Shown piece after piece: positions 45,471 to 55,967 of a stretch of 64,000 bases of DNA (its first letter is position 1; the number at the start of each line of letters is the position of its first letter). A model generated the notes under the pieces. The model worked only from the letters and a program-made list of their open reading frames with translations, was not told where the DNA came from and did not search any database. This DNA is from an uncultured Helicobacteraceae bacterium (lineage in GTDB: Bacteria > Campylobacterota > Campylobacteria > Campylobacterales > Helicobacteraceae). The stretch spans positions 372,001 to 436,000 of the forward strand of contig CALUUD010000001.1 in assembly GCA_944323885.1 (NCBI GenBank). Direction: 5' to 3'. The position numbers and the translations under genes were made by a program.

Positions 45471-47141
45471 TCATACTCCTTTTTTTATGTATCTTCTTTG
45501 AAATAACAATAAAACTAAAATAGAAATAACACCAATAGCAATAGTTAATCCAAATGATTTAAGTGCTAATATATTACTAAATGATAAAAATCCAAAACCA
45601 GCAATTGTAGTAAGTGCAGAAAATATTATTGCATGTAATGTTTTTATATTTTCCCCTTCTTTTTCTACATAGATTCCATAATCAACACTTGAAACAACAA
45701 TAATAAGCAATGAAAATAAATGCATAATATTAACTTGAGATACTAAAAAATATAAACTTATAATACTAAGTGGTGCTATCATATAAGAGAAACTAACAAG
45801 AGATCTAGTTACTATAAGAACAATTGAGATCATAATTATAATCACAATACTTAATACTATAATCATAGGTTTATATATACCACTTGTAATTTCATCATTC
45901 AATTCCTTGACACTTCTTGTATCAACAAAATCTAAATTTTTAAGTTTTTCTAAATCATTAGAATCTACATTTAATTTAGTATAAAATCTATTTTCTCTTT
46001 GTATTATATTTGCTTCTTTTGGATTTGATTTTAAAACAATAATATCTGCAACTTGATTAATTTTATTTTGAAGTTCCATTTTAGTATTTGCATGCAATAA
46101 AATAGTAGAATCTTCTCCTAATTCTTTCAAGAAAAAATCTCTATCAGATAATCTTTCTTTGTTTTCATAATCTAATTTTTCTAAATTATAATCAAGTTTT
46201 AAATTTGGCAATGAAATAGCAAGAATAATTACGGAAATAATAATAATCATTCTATTATTTATTTTTGGTTTTCTTAACTTTCTTATATTCTTATAGAATA
46301 TTGGTTTTTTAAATCGTATTTTTTGATATATAAAACCAAATGACAAATAAGACACAATCAAACAAACCATAGCATATAGAGATAATTGTGATAATAGTGG
46401 AAATGGTATAAATAAACAAATAAAAAATCCAATAAATGTGGTAATAAAACCATAAAATACTGATTTATTAAACCTAAAATGGGTTGTATAAAGTCTAAAA
46501 AAATGATGATGAAGCATATAATCAATTGCTAAATTCCCTATAGCTACACCAAAATTTAGTGCCATAACATTTACATTATCATATACTAAGGTAAGTATAG
46601 TAATACCAAATAAATTGGCAGATATTATTGTAACTAATGTATTTAATGATAAAAATGGAATTCTTAATATAAATATATATAAAATAACTAAAAATATTAT
46701 TGAAATAACCATTATTAAATTAACATCATTAAATATGGCTATTTTATTTTCTATCATTAATAATTCATTAGAAAAATATTTTAAATCATTAAATTTATTT
46801 TTATTTTTCTTTTCAATATCTATATGAGACTTAAAATTATCATAGAAGTCTTCAATCTTTATACTTTTATCAATATTAATTGCATAAATATTATCCTTCA
46901 AATTGAAGATATTATTCACATATGGAAGTGTTTTAAGTATATCTATAGAATCTTTTGTATATATCAATATTTGATTAGAATCTGCTAATTCACTATAAAT
47001 ATCTAAAATTTCCCTTTGTTCAACTTTTGGGAATAAATCAAGAATATTAGTACTTAATTTAGAACTATTAAAATAAAAATAAAAAAATAATAAAGATATT
47101 CCTAAAATACAAAAATTACTAAATTTAATAATATTATTCAT
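45471..47141 (-). CDS. short MMPL/RND-type exporter-like membrane protein
   Basis: About 556 residues from the ATG at 47141; in-frame TTG starts upstream at 47195 or about 47150 would add 3-18 residues overlapping cheV. Two halves, each one helix, an extracytoplasmic loop and a bundle of about five helices (helices near 8-25, 145-290 region; 325-340, 430-555 region). The bundle text (NFGVAIGNLAIDYMLHHHFF; VSSVDYGIYVEKEG) carries the acidic D-Y/D-YG intramembrane motifs of MMPL proteins. It resembles COG4258 predicted exporters but is 200 residues shorter, with reduced loops. Substrate unknown, possibly lipid. Confidence 0.7.
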   Translation of the reverse strand: MNNIIKFSNFCILGISLLFFYFYFNSSKLSTNILDLFPKVEQREILDIYSELADSNQILIYTKDSIDILKTLPYVNNIFNLKDNIYAINIDKSIKIEDFYDNFKSHIDIEKKNKNKFNDLKYFSNELLMIENKIAIFNDVNLIMVISIIFLVILYIFILRIPFLSLNTLVTIISANLFGITILTLVYDNVNVMALNFGVAIGNLAIDYMLHHHFFRLYTTHFRFNKSVFYGFITTFIGFFICLFIPFPLLSQLSLYAMVCLIVSYLSFGFIYQKIRFKKPIFYKNIRKLRKPKINNRMIIIISVIILAISLPNLKLDYNLEKLDYENKERLSDRDFFLKELGEDSTILLHANTKMELQNKINQVADIIVLKSNPKEANIIQRENRFYTKLNVDSNDLEKLKNLDFVDTRSVKELNDEITSGIYKPMIIVLSIVIIIMISIVLIVTRSLVSFSYMIAPLSIISLYFLVSQVNIMHLFSLLIIVVSSVDYGIYVEKEGENIKTLHAIIFSALTTIAGFGFLSFSNILALKSFGLTIAIGVISILVLLLFQRRYIKKGV

Positions 47142-47170
47142 TATTTTCAATAATAAAACTTTCTTTAAAT

Positions 47171-48127
47171 CTAAGATAAATATTTTTTGATACAAGCTTC
47201 AATTTCAAGTGGATTTGATTTTGAAATAAACTCATTTGCATTTAAAGACATTGCCATTTCTTCATTACTACTTCCACTCATAGATGAATTAACAACAATA
47301 GGCAAATGTGCTGTTCTACTATTTTGTTTTACTTGTTTTATAACTTCAAATCCTGAAGTCTCTGGCATTTCTAAATCTGTAATAATCATTCCAATTTGTT
47401 CTAAATCTGTATCTTTATCAAATAGATAATTCAATAACTTTTTTCCATTAATAAAATCATAATGTTCTATACCAAGTTTATCTAATATCAATTGAAGTGT
47501 TTTTAAAACAACAGGACTATCATCTGCGACTAAAATAGTCTTTGATGTCTTTACTTTTCCTATTTTTTTAAGTTCTTCTTCTTTATTTTCTTCAATCCAT
47601 GGAAATACATCAACAAGCATTTTTTCAATATCAACTATTTGCACTAATTCACCATTAAAATAACGAGTTCTACCTATTAATTTGTTATTATTACTATTTC
47701 CAATAATACCAGAGCTTTGTTCAATTTCTGTCCATTTTTTACTAAGAATCCTATCAGCTTCATAGATTCTAACACCTATAGTCCATCTACTAAATTCACA
47801 TATCATTATTATATTGGTATTCATTACAGTATTTTTTATAGCATATTTAGATAAATCTTTATCTTTATTATTTACATCATAATAAAACCATTTTCTTAAA
47901 TCTATAAGTGGCATAGTTAATTCTCTGATAGTTATTAAACCTTCTATAAGAGAACTTTTTTCATAGCTTATTGATGTTATATTACCATCATATTTTATGA
48001 CTTCTCTTATTTTAAAAACATTAGTAGCATATAAATCACTTTTAGAATCCAAACGAAAACATAATAATTGGAGTTCATTATTTTTATGAAGGCTAGTTAT
48101 ATGATCAATTTTAGCTAAGTTTTCCAT
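47171..48127 (-). CDS. cheV: chemotaxis coupling protein CheV
   Basis: 318 residues: CheW-like domain (about 15-165, LCFRLDSKSDLYATNVFKIREVI, ITIRELTMPLIDLR) then a receiver domain (about 190-318) with DDSPV acidic pair, phosphoacceptor in IITDLEMPETSG (near 250), VNSSMSG and the final lysine in EFISKSNPLEIEA. It links receptors to CheA with phosphorylation-dependent tuning. Helicobacter usually has several CheV copies. Divergent from metA across a 240-base gap. Confidence 0.94.
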   Translation of the reverse strand: MENLAKIDHITSLHKNNELQLLCFRLDSKSDLYATNVFKIREVIKYDGNITSISYEKSSLIEGLITIRELTMPLIDLRKWFYYDVNNKDKDLSKYAIKNTVMNTNIIMICEFSRWTIGVRIYEADRILSKKWTEIEQSSGIIGNSNNNKLIGRTRYFNGELVQIVDIEKMLVDVFPWIEENKEEELKKIGKVKTSKTILVADDSPVVLKTLQLILDKLGIEHYDFINGKKLLNYLFDKDTDLEQIGMIITDLEMPETSGFEVIKQVKQNSRTAHLPIVVNSSMSGSSNEEMAMSLNANEFISKSNPLEIEACIKKYLS

Positions 48128-48167
48128 AAATATAGTCTCTTAATATTTATATAATTTTTGCATGCAT

Positions 48168-48173
48168 TATAAT
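48168..48173. promoter_or_regulatory. TATAAT within palindromic ATTATAAT, cheV-metA gap
   Basis: A near-palindromic -10 box 41 bases from the cheV start and about 195 bases from metA, usable in either direction by pattern; distance favours cheV. The rest of the 240-base gap is almost pure AT, with a direct-repeat-like pair (CAATATGTAAT near 48233, CAGTATGTAAT near 48309) and an inverted repeat before metA. Confidence 0.35.
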
Positions 48174-48328
48174 AACAGAAATATAACAAAAAAATATTTA
48201 TATATTTTTATTTTTTTAATAAAAAATAAAAATACAATATGTAATATTTAAAATTGATGTAACATTATTAGAACTATAATTAAATAAATTTCAACAAAAA
48301 ATAAAATCACAGTATGTAATTTTATTTT

Positions 48329-48355
48329 ATTTGATAATATTAAAAATTATCAAAT
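48329..48355. repeat. 10-bp inverted repeat directly before the metA ribosome site
   Basis: ATTTGATAAT and ATTATCAAAT are exact complements around a 7-base spacer, and the right arm is followed at once by AAGGA (48356-48360) and the metA ATG at 48368. It could be an operator or an RNA hairpin controlling ribosome access. No SAM riboswitch features are visible. Confidence 0.55.
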
Positions 48356-48367
48356 AAGGAAAATATA

Positions 48368-49249
48368 ATGCCACTTATTATACCAGAGGATATTCCAGCA
48401 TATAAGTTACTTGATAAAAATGCATTTATTATAGGAACTAAACGAGCAGTATCACAAGATATTCGTCCACTTGAAATATTAATTATAAATTTAATGCCAA
48501 TAAAAATAGAAACTGAAAATCAAATTCTATCACTCTTAGCAAATTCTCCACTTCAAGTAAATATTACTCTTTTATCAACACAAAGTTATATAGGAAGTAA
48601 TACACCAAAAAGCCATCTAGATAAATTTTATGTAAATTTTGATGAAATAAAAGGAAAAAATTTTGATGGTTCAATTATTACAGGAGCACCAATTGAGCAT
48701 TTAGAATTTAAAGAAGTAATATATTGGAAAGAAATATGTGATATTATGAAATATCTTAAAAAACATTGCACAAGTAGTATATATCTATGTTGGGGTGCAA
48801 TGGCAGGATTATATTATCTACACAATATAAAAAAAATTAATTTAAAAGAAAAAATATTTGGTGTGTTTGAACATAAAATAATAGAATCTGATTTAATTTT
48901 AAGTGGCCTTGATGAAATAATTTATATGCCTCATTCTAGATATTCTAGCATAGATGAAGAACAAATAGAAAAAAATAAATTAAAAGTTTTACTCAAAGGT
49001 GATAAAAGTGGAATAAGCCTAATAAAAGATGAAAAAGATATTTTTATTTTAGGACACCCAGAATATGCTAAAAATACATTATTGCTTGAATATGAAAGAG
49101 ATATACAGAAAGGATATAATATAAAAGAACCATATAATTATTTTGATAAAGATAAAAATCCTATCTTATCATGGCGTTCAAATTCAAGTGTAATTTTTGC
49201 AAATTGGTTAAATTTTTGTGTGTATCAAAATACCCCTTTTATACTTTAA
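48368..49249 (+). CDS. metA: homoserine O-acyltransferase MetA (probably acetyl-CoA specific)
   Basis: 293 residues, first committed step of methionine synthesis. Family marks: [20 protein letters not shown] near the start, [11 protein letters not shown], catalytic Cys141 in [18 protein letters not shown], and HPEY with the catalytic glutamate. The residue that sets acyl specificity (position 111 of characterised enzymes, here Glu110 in TGAPIE) is glutamate, which goes with acetyl-CoA; E. coli has glycine and uses succinyl-CoA. So homoserine O-acetyltransferase is the better prediction despite the metA name. Confidence 0.92.
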   Translation: MPLIIPEDIPAYKLLDKNAFIIGTKRAVSQDIRPLEILIINLMPIKIETENQILSLLANSPLQVNITLLSTQSYIGSNTPKSHLDKFYVNFDEIKGKNFDGSIITGAPIEHLEFKEVIYWKEICDIMKYLKKHCTSSIYLCWGAMAGLYYLHNIKKINLKEKIFGVFEHKIIESDLILSGLDEIIYMPHSRYSSIDEEQIEKNKLKVLLKGDKSGISLIKDEKDIFILGHPEYAKNTLLLEYERDIQKGYNIKEPYNYFDKDKNPILSWRSNSSVIFANWLNFCVYQNTPFIL

Positions 49250-49253
49250 TACC

Positions 49254-49273
49254 CTATTAATAGCTTTTTTTTT
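49254..49273 (+). terminator. weak terminator-like element after metA
   Basis: CTATTAATAG, able to form only a very short stem, followed by a T9 run (49265-49273), just after the metA stop and 37 bases before argG. The T run is clear, the hairpin is not. Confidence 0.35.
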
Positions 49274-49309
49274 ATAATAAATATTAGAAAAAGAACAAGG
49301 AAAATAATT

Positions 49310-50515
49310 ATGAAAAACATTAAAAAAGTAGTCCTTGCATATAGCGGTGGGCTTGATACAAGTGTAATTTTAAAATGGCTTAGTGATACTTATAATTGTG
49401 AGGTGGTAACTTTCACAGCAGACATTGGACAAGGCGAAGAGGTAGAGCCTGCAAGAGCAAAAGCACAGAAGCTTGGTATAAAGAATGAAAATATCTTTAT
49501 TGAAGATTTAAGGGAAGAATTTATTAGAGATTTTGTATTTCCTATGTTTAGGGCAAATACCATTTATGAGGGTGAATATCTCCTTGGCACAAGTATTGCG
49601 CGTCCTTTGATTGCCAAAAGACTTGTAGAAATTGCTCAAGAAGTGGGCGCTGATGCCATAGCACACGGAGCAACTGGCAAAGGAAATGATCAGGTGAGAT
49701 TTGAGATTGGGGCATATGCATTAAATCCAGATATTAAAGTTATTGCACCTTGGAGAGAGTGGGATTTAAATAGCCGTGAAAAACTTTTAGCTTATGCAGA
49801 ATCTGCAGACATTGAGATTGAAAAAAAGCAAAATAAATCACCATATTCAATGGATGCAAATCTCTTACATATAAGCTATGAAGGGCAGATTCTAGAAGAC
49901 CCAAATGTTGCTCCTGAAGAAGATATGTGGAGATGGAGTGTGAGTCCAAAAAATGCACCAGATACTCCTACAATTATTACCATTGAATTTAAAAATGGTG
50001 ATGGTATAGCAATCAATGGAGAGAAGTTAAGTCCTGCGGATTTTTGGGCTAGACTTAATAAACTTGGTGGAGAAAATGGAATTGGGCGACTTGATTTGGT
50101 AGAGAATCGCTATGTGGGAATGAAATCACGCGGATGCTATGAGACTCCAGGTGGAACGATCTATCTAAAAGCTCATCGTGCAATAGAATCTCTATGTCTT
50201 GATAGAGAGGAAGCGCATTTAAAAGATTCTTTGATGCCAAAATATGCAGAGCTTATCTATAATGGCTATTGGTTTAGCCCTGAGCGTGAAGCTTTACAAG
50301 CACTAATTGATAAGACTCAAGAAAAGGTTGAAGGTGTTGTGCGTTTAGAGCTCTATAAAGGTAATGTAACCGTGCTAGGCAGAGAATCTAAAAAATCACT
50401 CTTTAATGCAGCTTATAGCACTTTTGAAGAGGATTCTGTTTATAATCAAAAGGATGCTGCAGGATTTATCAAGCTTAATGCCTTAAGATTTATCATTGCA
50501 GGGAAAGCAAAGTAA
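49310..50515 (+). CDS. argG: argininosuccinate synthase, foreign composition
   Basis: 401 residues, ATP-dependent joining of citrulline and aspartate in arginine synthesis. Family blocks: [18 protein letters not shown] (PP-loop), [58 protein letters not shown] and [12 protein letters not shown]. Its base composition differs sharply from both neighbours: sample 60-base lines have 35-48% G+C against about 17-22% in metA and gyrB samples, and it uses CGT/CGC arginine and GGC glycine codons that neighbours avoid. The shift begins and ends at the gene borders. Probably a recently acquired copy from a higher-G+C relative. Confidence 0.97.
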   Translation: MKNIKKVVLAYSGGLDTSVILKWLSDTYNCEVVTFTADIGQGEEVEPARAKAQKLGIKNENIFIEDLREEFIRDFVFPMFRANTIYEGEYLLGTSIARPLIAKRLVEIAQEVGADAIAHGATGKGNDQVRFEIGAYALNPDIKVIAPWREWDLNSREKLLAYAESADIEIEKKQNKSPYSMDANLLHISYEGQILEDPNVAPEEDMWRWSVSPKNAPDTPTIITIEFKNGDGIAINGEKLSPADFWARLNKLGGENGIGRLDLVENRYVGMKSRGCYETPGGTIYLKAHRAIESLCLDREEAHLKDSLMPKYAELIYNGYWFSPEREALQALIDKTQEKVEGVVRLELYKGNVTVLGRESKKSLFNAAYSTFEEDSVYNQKDAAGFIKLNALRFIIAGKAK

Positions 50516-50518
50516 TAT

Positions 50519-52847
<2,329 letters not shown>

Positions 52848-52851
52848 TCAC

Positions 52852-53952
52852 CTACATAATTGTTGGTATAACAACTAATATAAAATTATCACTTTTTAAT
52901 AAACAAGCTGAATTTTTATTTTCATTAATTCCAAATTCAAAATGAGTAGAATCTAGATTTTTGATATATTCTAATATATGTTGTGTTGTAACGCATATTT
53001 CTATATTTTCATTATTAGAATTAATAAAATCTTTATTTATCTCTTTTTCAATTTCAATTTCTGTTATAGCTTTAGCATCGTTATCATTTACAGATTCAAA
53101 AATTATTTTTTCTTTATTAAAACTTAATTTTACTTTTTTTGATATGGAATTTATTATTTTTAAAGATTCAATCATTTTTTCTTTATCTATTTTTATTTTA
53201 TATTTTATATTTGAATCTTTTGGTATAACCCTTTCATAATCTAAAAAATTTCCATTTGGTATTCTAGTAAAGAATGTATATAATTCATTCTCTATTATTA
53301 TATTATTTTCATTAAAGTATATATTTGCTTGTTCATTAAAGAATTTTTGAACTTCTAATATAGCTCTTCTTGGAAACATAAATTGTATATTTTCTATTGT
53401 TGGATTATTAAAACTTATTACTTCTAATCTTTTTGTGTCTGTTGCTACAAATTTTATTTGAGAATCTTTTATATCTATTAATGCATTTCTTATTTCCATT
53501 CTTGAACTATTTGCTTCTATTACTGGTAGTATTTTCTTCAGAGAGTTTATTATATTATTTGAATCTATATTTATTTTTGAATTTTTATAATCTTTTGGAA
53601 ATTCTGGAAAGTTATCTCCTATGAAACTTTGTAGTTTAATTTTTGTTTTTTCTTGTTTTATTTCTAATTCATTATTATTACTTATTAATTCTATTTCACT
53701 ATCTTTTAAGCTTTTTAAAACATTTAGTATTTCTTTTCCATTTACTGTTATTTTTTCTTCATTTTCTATTGTTTCATCTTCTATTTTTGCCATTATACCT
53801 ATTTCATAGTCTGTTGCTTTTAATATTACTATATTTTTTATTGTTTCTATTAATATATGAGATGTTATTTGACTATTATCTCTTTTTTCTAGAAATGGTT
53901 GAAAGTTACTTATTATATTTTCTAATTTACTTTTGTTTATTTTTATTTTCAT
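52852..53952 (-). CDS. dnaN: DNA polymerase III sliding clamp (beta subunit)
   Basis: 366 residues with the three-fold clamp repeat; recognisable blocks are TDYEIGIMAKIE, ISSNNNELEI-like ELISNNNELEIKQ, FVATDTKRLEVISF, FPRRAILEVQKFF and the terminal NSACLLKSDNFILVVIPTIM-type end (NSACLLKSD.. VIPTIM). Divergent, as is usual for Helicobacter and Campylobacter clamps. Located between dnaA and gyrB. Several T-rich open frames on the opposite strand are shadows. Confidence 0.95.
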   Translation of the reverse strand: MKIKINKSKLENIISNFQPFLEKRDNSQITSHILIETIKNIVILKATDYEIGIMAKIEDETIENEEKITVNGKEILNVLKSLKDSEIELISNNNELEIKQEKTKIKLQSFIGDNFPEFPKDYKNSKINIDSNNIINSLKKILPVIEANSSRMEIRNALIDIKDSQIKFVATDTKRLEVISFNNPTIENIQFMFPRRAILEVQKFFNEQANIYFNENNIIIENELYTFFTRIPNGNFLDYERVIPKDSNIKYKIKIDKEKMIESLKIINSISKKVKLSFNKEKIIFESVNDNDAKAITEIEIEKEINKDFINSNNENIEICVTTQHILEYIKNLDSTHFEFGINENKNSACLLKSDNFILVVIPTIM

Positions 53953-54088
53953 TTGTTTTCCTAGCTTATTTAAGATTTAGTATTATTTAGTAATATGCTG
54001 ATTATTGTGAAAATCTTTTATTATTGCCATATTTACTTTATAGTTTTTATGGAAAAAATATTGTTTATTCTTACATAAATTCACTTAA
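53953..54088. other. dnaA-dnaN interval, candidate second origin segment
   Basis: 136 bases, AT-rich. Contains a GTGAA (54007-54011) and a TTCAC (54080-54084), the DnaA-box core in each orientation, and two ATTTAGTA copies ten bases apart (53975-53982, 53985-53992). H. pylori has a two-part origin flanking dnaA, with unwinding on the side downstream of the gene; this interval is the equivalent position. Weak evidence by itself. Confidence 0.35.
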
Positions 54089-55408
54089 TTATTTATTTTT
54101 ATATTCCTTAATTTTATTTTCTATTTCTTCTATTTTTATTTCTAATTCTTTATTATTTTCTATTTCTTCTTGTATTTTTTTCATTGCTTTACTAATTGAG
54201 CTATGATCTTTAAAATCTAAAAAGTTTGCTAGTTCTGGCATAGAATTTCTTGTTAGTTTTCTTCCTAAAAAAATTACTATTTTTTTAGCTAATAGTATAT
54301 CTTTTGTTCTTTTTTTACTTTTTATATCTGTAGGTTTTATATTTATTGATTTTGATGTTATATCTACTATATCATTTAGTGTTATTTTTTCCGTATTTAT
54401 GTTTTTGTAACTTTTTATTGAGTTCTTAACAAAATCTAGAGTTATTTCTTGATTCATAATTGATGCATATGAATTAATAGTCATTAATATACCTTCTATA
54501 GTTCTTATATTATTATTAACATTTGTTGCTATAAAATTTATTATTTCATCATTTAGTTGAATTAGATCTAGTTCACATTTCTTTTTTATTATTGCTATTT
54601 TTGTTTCTAATTCTGGTGTTTGGATTTTTGCTGTTACTCCATTTTGGAATCTGGATTTTAATCTTTCTTCTATTCCCAAATCTTTTATTTGTTGATCTGA
54701 TGTTAATACTATTTGTTTTTTATTTTCTTTTAGCTCATTAAATGTATGAAAAAATTCTTCTTGTGTTTGTGGTTTTCCAATTAGAAATTGAATATCATCT
54801 ATTAATAAATAATCACAATTCCTATATTTACTTCTAAATTTATCTATTGTTTTATTTCTTAAGTGATCTGTAAAGTCATTTAAAAATTCTTCGCAAGTTA
54901 TTAATACTACATTTTTTTTACCTATATTATAATTTCCTATTGCATTTAGTAGATGAGTTTTTCCAAGTCCAGTATCTCCACTAATAAATAATGGATTATA
55001 TAATGTTCCTTGATTTTGTGCTACTTTTTCTGAAACATTGAAAGCAAATTTATTAGATTCTCCTACAACAAATGTTTCAAATGTGTATGATGGATTTATT
55101 ATTGATTGTTTTTGATTGATTTGGACAATTTTTATATCATAATTTGTTTTATTTATATTATTATCTTTTTTTTCTTTTACTTTAATTTTTATTGTTGGCT
55201 TTATTTCTGTTTCATTTTCAAACAAAAGAGCTATTTTATTTGCATAATTTCTTTTTACCCAATTTGCAATGAATATATTATTTGCAAGTAATATTTTTAA
55301 ATCTGATTGAGAATTTTCTTCATCAAATGATAAATTTTTTATATATCTATTGTATTGTTCTTGTGTGATTTCTTTTTTCAACTCTTTTAGTATAATATTC
55401 CAAATCAT
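54089..55408 (-). CDS. dnaA: chromosomal replication initiator DnaA
   Basis: 439 residues: N-terminal oligomerisation domain (1-70), linker (71-105), AAA+ domain with Walker A GDTGLGKT (144-151), Walker B YLLIDDIQFL, sensor VLTSDQ and EERLKSRFQNG, and C-terminal helix-turn-helix with the DnaA signature LDFKDHSSISKAMKKI. Opens the origin. ATG follows GGAGAATAG; the start lies 86 bases from ruvC, across a set of TTCAC-core repeats that probably also autoregulate dnaA. Confidence 0.98.
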   Translation of the reverse strand: MIWNIILKELKKEITQEQYNRYIKNLSFDEENSQSDLKILLANNIFIANWVKRNYANKIALLFENETEIKPTIKIKVKEKKDNNINKTNYDIKIVQINQKQSIINPSYTFETFVVGESNKFAFNVSEKVAQNQGTLYNPLFISGDTGLGKTHLLNAIGNYNIGKKNVVLITCEEFLNDFTDHLRNKTIDKFRSKYRNCDYLLIDDIQFLIGKPQTQEEFFHTFNELKENKKQIVLTSDQQIKDLGIEERLKSRFQNGVTAKIQTPELETKIAIIKKKCELDLIQLNDEIINFIATNVNNNIRTIEGILMTINSYASIMNQEITLDFVKNSIKSYKNINTEKITLNDIVDITSKSINIKPTDIKSKKRTKDILLAKKIVIFLGRKLTRNSMPELANFLDFKDHSSISKAMKKIQEEIENNKELEIKIEEIENKIKEYKNK

Positions 55409-55438
55409 CTATTCTCCGTAACTTTCATTGGTTTTATG

Positions 55439-55471
55439 ATGTGAAATTAATGTGAAATTAATGTGAAATAT
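55439..55471. repeat. three tandem 11-bp repeats with DnaA-box core (candidate oriC segment)
   Basis: ATGTGAAATTA, ATGTGAAATTA and ATGTGAAATAT follow one another without gaps. The reverse complement holds TTCAC, the core of Helicobacter-type DnaA boxes, so each copy offers a site on the same DNA face. A further GTGAA lies at 55495-55499, giving core starts 55441, 55452, 55463 and 55495, all separated by near-multiples of a helical turn. Position between dnaA and ruvC fits origin segments known in this phylum. Confidence 0.65.
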
Positions 55472-55493
55472 ATTTTATCATAAAGGTATTATT

Positions 55494-55502
55494 AGTGAAT
55501 AT
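55494..55502 (-). promoter_or_regulatory. DnaA-box match over the ruvC start codon
   Basis: Read leftward, ATATTCACT matches the H. pylori DnaA-box pattern T[C/T]ATTCACN at eight of nine positions and overlaps the GTG start of ruvC. It is in phase with the three tandem repeats. Confidence 0.5.
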
Positions 55503-55962
55503 TTTAGGCATTGATCCAGGTAGCTATAATTGTGGATATGCAATTATAAATAGTGAAAAAAATAATATAAATCTAATTGAAGCTGGATTAATAAAAACTA
55601 AATCTATAGATTTTAAAGGACAAATTTTAGAACTAATAGATGGTCTTGATATTATTTTTAAAAGTAATAAAATAGATGATGTTGCAATAGAAGATATATT
55701 TTATGCTTATAACCCAAAAAGTGTTTTGAAATTAGCACAATTTAGAGGTGTTATTATTTGTAAAATTATGCAAGAATTTGATAATTTTTATGAGTATACT
55801 CCACTTCAAATAAAAAAATCAATTACAGGTAATGGAAAAGCAGATAAAAATCAGGTCTCTTTTATGGTAAGAAAAATTTTAGGAATCAAGAATGAAATAA
55901 AGCCATTTGATATTACAGACGCAATTGCAATTGCAATTGCGCATCATAATTTTAATAGATAG
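55495..55962 (+). CDS. ruvC: Holliday-junction resolvase RuvC
   Basis: 155 residues, RNase H-fold endonuclease that cuts four-way junctions in recombinational repair with RuvAB. Acidic residues are in place: Asp7 in [10 protein letters not shown], glutamate in [13 protein letters not shown], and aspartates in the terminal [24 protein letters not shown] is also conserved. GTG start at 55495. The ruvC-dnaA divergent arrangement is known from other Campylobacterota origins. Confidence 0.95.
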   Translation: MNILGIDPGSYNCGYAIINSEKNNINLIEAGLIKTKSIDFKGQILELIDGLDIIFKSNKIDDVAIEDIFYAYNPKSVLKLAQFRGVIICKIMQEFDNFYEYTPLQIKKSITGNGKADKNQVSFMVRKILGIKNEIKPFDITDAIAIAIAHHNFNR

Positions 55963-55967
55963 ATATT

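Noticed and set aside
49254-49310. Insertion-element remnant at the left border of argG
   Set aside because: I see no terminal inverted repeat or target duplication, only a T9 run and AT-rich sequence.
53433-53990. Plus-strand open frames opposite dnaN, rich in Leu/Phe/Ser
   Set aside because: They mirror the A-rich codons of dnaN, have no ribosome sites and resemble no proteins.
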